Shown here: in pieces, positions 43,719 to 51,296 of the stretch
How the letters are laid out: each line of letters starts with the position of its first letter
How positions within the stretch are numbered: the first letter of the stretch is position 1
Origin: Stieleria tagensis
GTDB lineage: Bacteria > Planctomycetota > Planctomycetia > Pirellulales > Pirellulaceae
Length of the DNA stretch: 64,000 nt
NCBI RefSeq assembly: GCF_024129865.1
Contig: NZ_JAMYFE010000103.1
Coordinates: 1-64,000, forward strand
Direction: 5' to 3'
Notes under the pieces: generated by a model
The model's database searches: none
Seen by the model: only the letters and a program-made list of their open reading frames with translations
What the model was told of the DNA's origin: nothing
Program-made: the position numbers and the translations under genes

Positions 43719-46530
43719 CGTTTGACTCCGTTGGTGTTTGGTCGCTCTGGCGGCGCATCGCATCGGATTCCAGGATGCACTGGATCAGGGTTTGGGCGCG
43801 AAATTGATTGTTCTTTAAACGCAGTGTGGTGTCCCGGACCATCGCTTCATCGTGGTATGTCATTTCACGCCCCAGCGCAAACTCGAACATGCGTATGGTT
43901 AGATTGCGGATGAAATCGTGATGGCGTTGTTGTCGCAGGTAGGTTTTGAATTCGGCGAGTCCGTCAATCGATTTTCCGTTGTCCAACGTCGTGCGGGCGT
44001 CAATCGTGCGGCCATGATCGTCCGTTCGCCATGCTCCCAACCGGTCATAGTTTTCAAGCACAAAACCGAACGGATCAATTCGATTGTGGCAGCTGGCACA
44101 TTGTTTGGATTGTCGATGCAATTCCAATTCTTCACGAATCGTTCTCGCTTTCGCAGTGGTTTTCAGTTCAGGAACCGACGGTGGTGGCAGCGGCAAATTT
44201 TCACCCAACAGAATTTCAACGATCCAGGCGCCTCGCGAGACGGGACTGGTCCGATCAGGGGTTGATGTGGCTGCAAGTATTGCACCCATTCCCAACAAGC
44301 CGCCTCGCTCAGCAGTCGTCAACAGCACAGGTCGCATTTGCTCGCCGGTCACATCGGGAATTCCATAGTGGATGGCAAGCAGGTCGTTCACATAGGTTGT
44401 TTTTCCGTCCACCAATTGCAGCAAGTCTTGGTCATCACGGATGATCTGCTGCAGTTGCAGCCCGGGTTCGCGTATCATCGCCTCGGACAGTAGCGGCCCG
44501 AGATCGTTGGAAGCGTCAATCGATTCAATGTTCAACCATTGCTGCATGAAGACTTGGCAAAAATCATTGAATCGAGGATCCGAAATCATGCGCTGCATCT
44601 CGTCACGCACAGTGTTCGAATCGGAGAGCCCGCCTTCACTCGCAATGCGAATCAGCTGATCATCCGGGACAGAGAGCCATAAGAAATGGGACATCCGCGA
44701 GGCAAATTCGTAGTCGTCGATCGGCGTTGCCTCGGTTTCACCACCGGCACTGAATCGAAGCAAAAACTTGGGCGAAACCAGCAGGCCCACCATTGCATCA
44801 CGCAGTCCTTCGCGATGACGCTGCACGGCGTCGGATGCTGCCGACGAACCGTTTGCCGCACTCGACAAATCCGCCTCGACGCGTGAGTCATAGATTCGCA
44901 TCAGCGACGCCAAATCCGTTTTGTCGAGGGGGCGGCCATAGGCCCGTCGACCCAACCGTTCAAGAACTGACTTTGCTGCGGCGGGCGTGGGATCGGTGTC
45001 AAACAACCAATGTGGAGTTTGAAAACGCTGACCGCCCGCATGGCTTGCCAAAACAACTCGGTCGATGCTCAGCTTTCCTGGCTTCTTCAACACCCGTTCT
45101 GGATACTGTTGCCCAAACCTGTTGTTGTACTGCCGTATGGCCGCGGCATACTTGTCGTATGAAAAACCAATGTCGCGTTTGATTTGGGTTTCTAATTCGC
45201 GTTGGGGGATCCCCATCAGCTGTGCCACCTTTCCGGCCGACAGGTTCAAAGGAACCTTACTGGCGCGAAATGGAGTTGGCTTTTGCGAAACGCCCTTCTG
45301 GCCTTCTTTTCGGATGGACTTTAGCGTATGTCCATCGTACTGGACCAAGTCTCGATCCATTAAGAGTTGTGCAAGGTCACGCATTTGTGAGAACTCGCGA
45401 ATCACCGTGTTCATCCGGTGCAGTGTTTTCAACGCGTCTTCCGTATCTGGGAATCCCTTGGGCGGAATGAATTCCACGTATGTTTTCGCCGCGACCAGAT
45501 CTTGCAGTTCAGAGGGCACACCGCGCGGTTCGATTTTTGGTTGAATAATCGGCGCATACTCAGGTGAAAAACCCAGTGTGATGGTGCAGCTACGGTTGGG
45601 AAGGTAGGCGATCAATTCCTGAGTCGCGGTTGTTCGGCCGCGCACCGTGACGCCGCGAATCAATCGCCCATCCACTGAAACCGTGAGGCCGGAAATGGGT
45701 TCGCCGTCGACTGCCGCGACCTCGATTTGGATGCGGTGCATGCCTGCTTGCGGCGGATCAATAGTGAAGTGAAATGGCGAGACATTTTCCTTGATCAATA
45801 CTCCGTTCGCTTCTGCATTCAGGCCAACTGCCTTGTCGTTCGATCGCTTCCAAGCCTGTTCCATCTCAATCGTTTTTTGCCATGGCGTTTTTCCGTATGC
45901 CATCACCGCATCGACCGCTCGCTCGGCTTCCTTCAAATAGACTTCGAATGCGTTTGGTGCAAATGACAATCCAGCTCGGTCATTCGTAAACCCCGTTTGG
46001 CCTTCGGGATCAGGTTGCAGATAGACGCCTGCATCGAGATCCATCCCGAAGATGTCTCGTACTGAATTGCGATACTCTACCGCTGTTAAACGTGCCAATC
46101 GCTGTCGTCCAGGATTCGCAAATCGTTTCCAATTGACATCGTTGAGCAGTCGATCGAGCGAGGAGATGAATCGTCGCCGCTGATCCGCGTCGACGTCTGC
46201 GTCCTCCGGTGGCATTCGACCCAATTGAACTTGGTCGAGGGCCCGCAGCCACACTTTTCGATGCTTCAAAAGATCCAATTGGCCGCCCACTTCATCCAGT
46301 TCAACGCCGGCTTCCGCAGTGCCCTCGCTGTGGCAGTCGGCACAGTACCGGCCGATGAACTCGCCAATCTCGCGGGCCGCTCTGTCGTTCTTCGCATCTT
46401 CTAGCTCAGAGCCTTGTGAAGCTCCGGCGAGCAGAAAGGCAACCACGCAGAGGAACAAACTAAAAGCAAGACCGTTGTTCGTTATCCGGCGTTGGGGCAT
46501 CTTGACCGGTATCCATTCAGATTTTGTCAT
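43711..46530 (-). CDS. DUF1592-family planctomycete cytochrome
   Basis: Exported dihaem-type protein of 939 aa. The start at ATG 46530 overlaps the sulfatase stop (ATGA); a signal helix follows (GLAFSLFLCVVAFLLAGASQ). CADCH is near residues 63-67 (RYCADCHSEGTAEAG) with GRMPPEDAD. DUF1587 follows (LARLTAVEYRNSVRDIFGMD), then the DUF1592/1588 body (RMSHFLWLSVPDDQLIR, GGLLGMGAILAATSTPDRTS). CASCH near 810 (CASCHNRIDPFGFVLENYDR) is the second haem site. The frame extends 94 codons upstream inside the sulfatase gene, but that part has no signal character. Electron transfer is inferred. Confidence 0.9.
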   Translation of the reverse strand: MTKSEWIPVKMPQRRITNNGLAFSLFLCVVAFLLAGASQGSELEDAKNDRAAREIGEFIGRYCADCHSEGTAEAGVELDEVGGQLDLLKHRKVWLRALDQVQLGRMPPEDADVDADQRRRFISSLDRLLNDVNWKRFANPGRQRLARLTAVEYRNSVRDIFGMDLDAGVYLQPDPEGQTGFTNDRAGLSFAPNAFEVYLKEAERAVDAVMAYGKTPWQKTIEMEQAWKRSNDKAVGLNAEANGVLIKENVSPFHFTIDPPQAGMHRIQIEVAAVDGEPISGLTVSVDGRLIRGVTVRGRTTATQELIAYLPNRSCTITLGFSPEYAPIIQPKIEPRGVPSELQDLVAAKTYVEFIPPKGFPDTEDALKTLHRMNTVIREFSQMRDLAQLLMDRDLVQYDGHTLKSIRKEGQKGVSQKPTPFRASKVPLNLSAGKVAQLMGIPQRELETQIKRDIGFSYDKYAAAIRQYNNRFGQQYPERVLKKPGKLSIDRVVLASHAGGQRFQTPHWLFDTDPTPAAAKSVLERLGRRAYGRPLDKTDLASLMRIYDSRVEADLSSAANGSSAASDAVQRHREGLRDAMVGLLVSPKFLLRFSAGGETEATPIDDYEFASRMSHFLWLSVPDDQLIRIASEGGLSDSNTVRDEMQRMISDPRFNDFCQVFMQQWLNIESIDASNDLGPLLSEAMIREPGLQLQQIIRDDQDLLQLVDGKTTYVNDLLAIHYGIPDVTGEQMRPVLLTTAERGGLLGMGAILAATSTPDRTSPVSRGAWIVEILLGENLPLPPPSVPELKTTAKARTIREELELHRQSKQCASCHNRIDPFGFVLENYDRLGAWRTDDHGRTIDARTTLDNGKSIDGLAEFKTYLRQQRHHDFIRNLTIRMFEFALGREMTYHDEAMVRDTTLRLKNNQFRAQTLIQCILESDAMRRQSDQTPTESNDD

Positions 46531-48995
46531 TGAATGTCTCCACGAATTTGCATCTGGAGCGAATAGATGCTCTTTCGCGCCGTGACAAAAAGCGTGCGCC
46601 CATCCCGACCGCCAAATTTCATGTTTGCCGGACTCTCGGGAATGGGTAGGAAACCGATCTGTCTTGCTTGGGCGGAGTAGACGGTGATCCCTTCTTTGGA
46701 CGTCGTATAAACGTTGCCCTGTTCGTCGATTGCAATTCCATCCGATCCTTGCCCAGCAGCAAGCTGCTGGTCGGTCAACGATCCGTCGGCCTGAATCATG
46801 TATCGCCAACATTTCTTTGCTCCGAAATCTGTGACGTACAATCGCTTTCCATCACGACTACCGACGATTCCATTGGGAGACTTCAGTCCGATCCCAACGT
46901 TTCGCACGGGCGATCCGTCTGCCGGGATGATGCACACGGTCGCGTCCACAGCATTTTCAGGCACCGCGCTGGCTCGTTGCTGCTTGGTCCGTGGGATCGT
47001 GAAATAGAGATCCCCTGTAGGAGCAATCCAAATGTCATTGGGCATGCCCAGTGGTTTGCCGTCACAAGAATCTGCGATCGTTTCTTCGCTGCCGTCGACA
47101 GCGCGTCGCACAATTCGTCGCCCGCCAATCTCGCAAAAGACAAGCCGCCCCTGATCGTCAACAACGATTCCGTTGGATGCCTGTTTCCCTTTGCGGATCG
47201 ACGTAACTTTGCCATCCGCTGAAAACTGTTGGATCGTTTTGTTGGGGATGTCAGAAAAATACCAATTGGCTGTTCCATCCCATGCGGGACCTTCGGTAAA
47301 TCGAAAGCCATCGGCGAGTTTGCGAACTGGGCCGGCCATCAATTGCGGCGAGCCGTCTTGGTGCGTCTTGCGACTGTTCGGAACATAGGCAACGTGATAA
47401 TCGTCTGGCAGCGGCGTGACGTGATTCTCTGCCGCCCAATGATCCCAAGCCTTTGACAACCGATGGACGATCTCGGGATGCTGTACCGCCAGATCATTCA
47501 ACTCGGTGCGGTCGTTATCGAAGTTGTACAGTTCCCATGGACGCTGCCGCAAAGCAACCAACTTCCATTTTCCATTACGGACGGCTCGATTGCCTTCGTG
47601 TTCAAAGAACAAGCCGCGCTCAGGCAGCGGGTTGCCATCGAGTATTGGCAGGATACTGGTACCCGGTAGATCAGCATCTTGATTGGCCGCGGTTGCACCT
47701 GCAGCGTCAAGCAATGTCGGCAGCACATCAATCAAGTGGAATGGCGTTTGGTTGATCTGACCGCGACCGGATGGCTTGCCCGCCATTTTGGAGGGCCAGT
47801 GCACAATGCACGGCACGGCAATGCCGCCTTCGTGGTTGTAGTGCTTGTAAAGTCGCCATGGCGTGTTTGATACGTTAGCCCAGCCCGAACCGGCGCTATG
47901 AAACGTGCCCGGTGCTCCCATCGCGTCCAATTGGTCATCACGGTGCAGTACATTACTCGGCCCCGATTTCCCATCGAAGCCAAACGGATCCCACTCGGCA
48001 CAGGCTCCATTGTCGGAGGTGAACAGAATCAGAGTATTTTCAAACTCGCCGCGACGTTTCAATTCCGCAATGACTCGCCCGATGTTTTGGTCCATTGAAT
48101 CGACCATCGCCGCATAGATCGCCATACGACGTGAGAGGTCTGTACGTCGATCCTTGGACAACGAATTCCAAGGTGGATTCTCGTCAGGTTCGGACGCGCC
48201 CCAATCGAAATGAACTGATCGCGGGGTGAGCTGTGTTTCTAGGGGAACAACGCCCAGCTTTTTCATTTGTTCCAATCGCCGCGAGCGAGCAACATCCCAA
48301 CCACTTGCATAGCGATCTGAGTACTTGGCGATCAGTTCCTTGGGAGCGTGAAGCGGGAAATGAGGCGCGTTCATCGCCAGATAGACAAACCACGGGGTGT
48401 CCGGCGTCTGGCGGGCGAGATTCAAAAACTCGATGGCATGATCGGCGACCGCTTCGGTGGCATAAAAATCACCGTCATCGTAAGACTTTGTGCGACGTCC
48501 GGCCGGCAATCGCAAGAAATGGTCCGCATCCCAAAATGTCTTGGCGCTGGTTAGCGTGCCGTAGAACTCTTCAAAACCATGTCGGGTTGGATCGTCGGTT
48601 CCCAGATGCCACTTTCCCGAGAGAAAGGATCGGTAACCCGTTTTCGCCAGCTGTTCTGCGATCGTCTGGGCGCCTTCAGCAATGCGCCCTCGGTAGCCCG
48701 GTTGGCCGATGTCCTGAGTCATGTGACCAAGTCCGACACGGTGTGGGTATTGCCCAGTCAACAAACTTGCCCGCGACGGGCAACATCGCCCAGTCGTGTA
48801 GAACTGGGTCAGTCTCAAACCGTTTTGGGCCAGCTGGTCCAGATTGGGTGTGTCGATCTCGCCACCGTAGCAGCCGAGATCACTGAAGCCCAAGTCATCA
48901 GCGACAATCAGCAGAATGTTTGCAGGCGTTGAATCGTCGGCCGTTGCAGGAGCCGCCAAAATCGATACCAATAGAAGCAGGATCAAAAGAGTCAC
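46527..48995 (-). CDS. Fusion of sulfatase and SMP-30/gluconolactonase-like beta-propeller
   Basis: Exported 822-aa protein. The start is GTG 48995, which overlaps the DUF1501 stop as GTGA and opens a signal peptide (TLLILLLLVSILAAPATA). Residues ~24-540 are an arylsulfatase (ILLIVADDLGFSDLGCYGGE, formylglycine site CCPSR at 71-75, FLSGKWHLGTDDPTRHGFEE, FTSDNGACAEW). Residues ~553-820 form a six-bladed-propeller lactonase domain with the three SMP-30 metal positions visible: Glu in FTEGPAW, Asn in GMPNDIW and Asp in QGSDGIAIDEQGN. Together they could desulfate a sugar and open a sugar lactone. The longer open frame upstream lies inside the DUF1501 gene and is rejected. Confidence 0.88.
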   Translation of the reverse strand: MTLLILLLLVSILAAPATADDSTPANILLIVADDLGFSDLGCYGGEIDTPNLDQLAQNGLRLTQFYTTGRCCPSRASLLTGQYPHRVGLGHMTQDIGQPGYRGRIAEGAQTIAEQLAKTGYRSFLSGKWHLGTDDPTRHGFEEFYGTLTSAKTFWDADHFLRLPAGRRTKSYDDGDFYATEAVADHAIEFLNLARQTPDTPWFVYLAMNAPHFPLHAPKELIAKYSDRYASGWDVARSRRLEQMKKLGVVPLETQLTPRSVHFDWGASEPDENPPWNSLSKDRRTDLSRRMAIYAAMVDSMDQNIGRVIAELKRRGEFENTLILFTSDNGACAEWDPFGFDGKSGPSNVLHRDDQLDAMGAPGTFHSAGSGWANVSNTPWRLYKHYNHEGGIAVPCIVHWPSKMAGKPSGRGQINQTPFHLIDVLPTLLDAAGATAANQDADLPGTSILPILDGNPLPERGLFFEHEGNRAVRNGKWKLVALRQRPWELYNFDNDRTELNDLAVQHPEIVHRLSKAWDHWAAENHVTPLPDDYHVAYVPNSRKTHQDGSPQLMAGPVRKLADGFRFTEGPAWDGTANWYFSDIPNKTIQQFSADGKVTSIRKGKQASNGIVVDDQGRLVFCEIGGRRIVRRAVDGSEETIADSCDGKPLGMPNDIWIAPTGDLYFTIPRTKQQRASAVPENAVDATVCIIPADGSPVRNVGIGLKSPNGIVGSRDGKRLYVTDFGAKKCWRYMIQADGSLTDQQLAAGQGSDGIAIDEQGNVYTTSKEGITVYSAQARQIGFLPIPESPANMKFGGRDGRTLFVTARKSIYSLQMQIRGDIQ

Positions 48996-50293
48996 GCTAA
49001 TACCTCGTTGACGACGGTTCCGTAGACATCGGTGAGCCGATAAGGACGTCCGGCATGTAAGAAAGTCAGACGTTCGTGATCCAGGCCTAGCAGGTGCAGA
49101 ACGGTCGCGTGGAAGTCGTGGATGTGCACTCGGCCTTCGACGGCACTGTAACCAACCTCGTCCGTCGCACCGTATTTGAACCCGGGTTTGACACCGCCGC
49201 CTGCCATGAACAAACTCCAACCAAATGGGTTGTGGCCGCGGCCGGGTGGCTTGGATTTCGCCTTTGCACCCCCGATCTGCTGGTAAACGGGAGTCCGACC
49301 AAACTCGCCACTCCAAACCACCAGAGTGTCATCCAACAAGCCGCGAGCCTTTAGATCGGCGAGCAGGCCGGCAATCGGTTTATCGACCTGATGACAACTC
49401 GCCGGAAGCAGTTTTTCAATCGTGTCGTGGTGATCCCATTGCTTGCTGGTCACCTGAATAAATCGTACGTCTGCTTCGGCCAGGCGTCTCGCCAACAGGC
49501 ACTGCCGGCCGAACGCGTCAGTCTCCTTTTCACCAATGCCATACATCGAGTGAGTCTCGGCGGTCTCCGATTCGAGATCCAGCACTTGCGGTGCCTCGGA
49601 CTGCATTCGAAACGCAAGCTCATTGGCTTCGATCATACTTTCCAAGTCGGGATCGCTGCCGGACCGCTGGGCGTGGTTAGCGTTTAGTTCTTGCAGGAAT
49701 TCAAGCTGGCTGCGACGCATTGACCTTGGGAGGCGTTTATCAAGCAGATAGCGAATCGTTTCGCTGTCCACTTTGTCGGCGTCCTGCAGAATCGTGGATT
49801 GATAGATTCCTGGCAAAAAGTCAGTGCCGCAATTCATGTTGCTGCCCGCCGGCGGACTAATGACGACGAAGCCAGGCATGTTTTGATTTTCCGTACCCAA
49901 TCCATACATCAGCCAAGCACCCAGGCTGGGTCGCGGCAGAACAGGCATGCCGGTGTGAAATTGTTGTGTGGCCGTACCGTGTTCTGTCCTATCGCAAATC
50001 ATGCCGTTTAGAATGCACAGGCGGCAAAGCAACCGCTCAGCTCCCGCCAATTGGAATCGAAACCGGAACACGCCGTCGGAGAACGCGATGGGAAGCGTTG
50101 GTGAGGCGGGATGGCCATTTTGGTGTTCGACCAGCAGCGTCCCATCTACCACTTTCATCGATTCGAATCGTTGAAACAGCGGTGTGATCTGCTGGGGATT
50201 GTCAAAGCTGTTGTGGTACAGTGCCTCGGATGCGGGTGGCTCGGAGGCGGAAACCGCGCACCCGAGCAATAGCAAGACGAGTGATGCGAACAC
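48992..50293 (-). CDS. DUF1501 protein with its N-terminal third replaced (chimera)
   Basis: About 433 aa. The DUF1501 part starts abruptly at LCILNGMICDRTEHGTATQQ and is then complete: LPGFVVISPPAG, VRFIQVTSKQWDHHD, LVVWSGEFGRTPVYQ, GRGHNPFGWSLFMAGGG, HDFHATVLHLLGLDHERLTF. The family's Tat leader and GGPSHVDxFDPKP block are absent. Instead there is a lipoprotein-like signal (GVFASLVLLLLGCAVSASEP) and ~75 residues of another exported protein (NSFDNPQQITPLFQRFESMK, TLPIAFSDGVFRFRFQLAG), a beta-sandwich type I cannot name. The start is uncertain: GTG 50293 is preferred, and TTG 50389 would add 32 residues. The usual upstream DUF1553 cytochrome is missing. A deletion fusing two genes is likely. 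Confidence 0.8.
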   Translation of the reverse strand: MFASLVLLLLGCAVSASEPPASEALYHNSFDNPQQITPLFQRFESMKVVDGTLLVEHQNGHPASPTLPIAFSDGVFRFRFQLAGAERLLCRLCILNGMICDRTEHGTATQQFHTGMPVLPRPSLGAWLMYGLGTENQNMPGFVVISPPAGSNMNCGTDFLPGIYQSTILQDADKVDSETIRYLLDKRLPRSMRRSQLEFLQELNANHAQRSGSDPDLESMIEANELAFRMQSEAPQVLDLESETAETHSMYGIGEKETDAFGRQCLLARRLAEADVRFIQVTSKQWDHHDTIEKLLPASCHQVDKPIAGLLADLKARGLLDDTLVVWSGEFGRTPVYQQIGGAKAKSKPPGRGHNPFGWSLFMAGGGVKPGFKYGATDEVGYSAVEGRVHIHDFHATVLHLLGLDHERLTFLHAGRPYRLTDVYGTVVNEVLA

Positions 50294-50426
50294 GCCCCGA
50301 GCGTCGGCAAAATTCGCGTCAGGATCGTCTCGGAAATTGGTCACAGATTCGGCTTCGGCAAGGTAGATCGGTATCGGAACCGTTGGCAATCACGCCCATT
50401 CGAGGTGTAATAGCACTTTGGTCGAA

Positions 50427-50464
50427 GCCTGTTACCAAAGAAATCTAGAATCGTGGTAACAGGC
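50427..50464. promoter_or_regulatory. 10-bp perfect inverted repeat between divergent operons
   Basis: GCCTGTTACC and GGTAACAGGC flank an 18-bp spacer containing ATCTAGAA. It lies between the leftward DUF1501 operon and the rightward sigma-FecR genes, about 135-225 bp from each start. Upstream of the paralogous sigma at 24063, near 24120-24150, there is a looser related stretch with TCTAGA and GGTTACC. It may be an operator; this is inference. Confidence 0.45.
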
Positions 50465-50560
50465 GAAGCGAAACTGCTATTTGTGAGTGGGAACCAGTGA
50501 GATTCTAGCTCGACTCGGACACAAGAGGGGGGCCGTCGCTTGCACTCTCGGTTTTAGGTC

Positions 50561-50594
50561 GTGCGGGCAGGGACATCGTGCGGACAGGGACATC
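50561..50594 (+). repeat. Tandem duplication of 17 bp
   Basis: GTGCGGGCAGGGACATC is followed directly by GTGCGGACAGGGACATC (16 of 17 match) and then GTGC again. It lies about 95 bp upstream of the sigma start at 50688, so it is within the likely leader or promoter. No function is known. Confidence 0.7.
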
Positions 50595-50687
50595 GTGCTG
50601 GTCGAGCCTACGAACAAACGGTGCAATGTGAAGCTGTGTAATTGGCTGAGCAACTTCGGCGGCAGCATTCAAACAAAGGCGTGGTCA

Positions 50688-51296
50688 ATGGACACAACTT
50701 CAACCGAGCAGATTGAGAATTCGATCGAAAGAATTCTCGATGGCGATCGAGATGCGTTCCGTCTGATTGTCGATCGGTATCTATCATCTGTTCGTGCGTT
50801 GATCGTCGGCCGCAGTCTGCCGGGCATCGACGTCGACGATGTGGTTCAGCGTTCGTTTGTCGAAGCGTACAAGAACCTGGCCGACTACAAGCTAGGAACC
50901 AACTTTCAAGCTTGGATCTTGACAATCGCTCGGTATCAATTGATGGCCGAAACGACACGGGTGCGCCGTGTTTCGGACTACCACTCCAAATACGTTCCCG
51001 AAGCCTTGGCGCGACAGAACCAGCGGTCACTTGAAGTGGACGCAGATGACGGCCAGCGAATGCAGCATCTAGCCAGCTGTTTGTCGGAAGTGCCGGATTC
51101 GGGACGCGAAGTTCTGCGTCGACGCTACGAAGCCGAACAAACGTGTGAAGAAATAGCGTCGGCACTCGATCGTTCCCCGGGGGCGATCCGCAAGCAATTG
51201 TGCCTTTTGCGACAACAATTGCACCGATGCATTTCGGTCAAACTGGCAAACCAATTTGATTGTGAAAAGTTCAGCGGCGAGTTCGGTCATGAGTGA
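50688..51296 (+). CDS. ECF-type RNA polymerase sigma factor
   Basis: 202-aa ECF factor, a close paralogue of the one at 23494-24063. Region 2: DVDDVVQRSFVEAYKNLADY, FQAWILTIARYQLMAETTRV. Linker: DYHSKYVPEAL. Region 4: QTCEEIASALDRSPGAIRKQ and LCLLRQQLHRC. The start at ATG 50688 (MDTTSTEQIENSIERILDGD) has AAAGG upstream; the open frame runs further back to 50487 but without family sequence. It overlaps the FecR gene by 8 bp (ATGAGTGA). It probably controls this pair, the oxidoreductase after it, and perhaps the divergent sulfatase operon. Confidence 0.92.
   Translation: MDTTSTEQIENSIERILDGDRDAFRLIVDRYLSSVRALIVGRSLPGIDVDDVVQRSFVEAYKNLADYKLGTNFQAWILTIARYQLMAETTRVRRVSDYHSKYVPEALARQNQRSLEVDADDGQRMQHLASCLSEVPDSGREVLRRRYEAEQTCEEIASALDRSPGAIRKQLCLLRQQLHRCISVKLANQFDCEKFSGEFGHE

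Noticed and set aside
46531-46812. 94-codon upstream extension of the DUF1592 gene
   Set aside because: It lies inside the sulfatase-SMP-30 gene in another frame; the ATGA overlap and signal peptide at 46530 mark the start.
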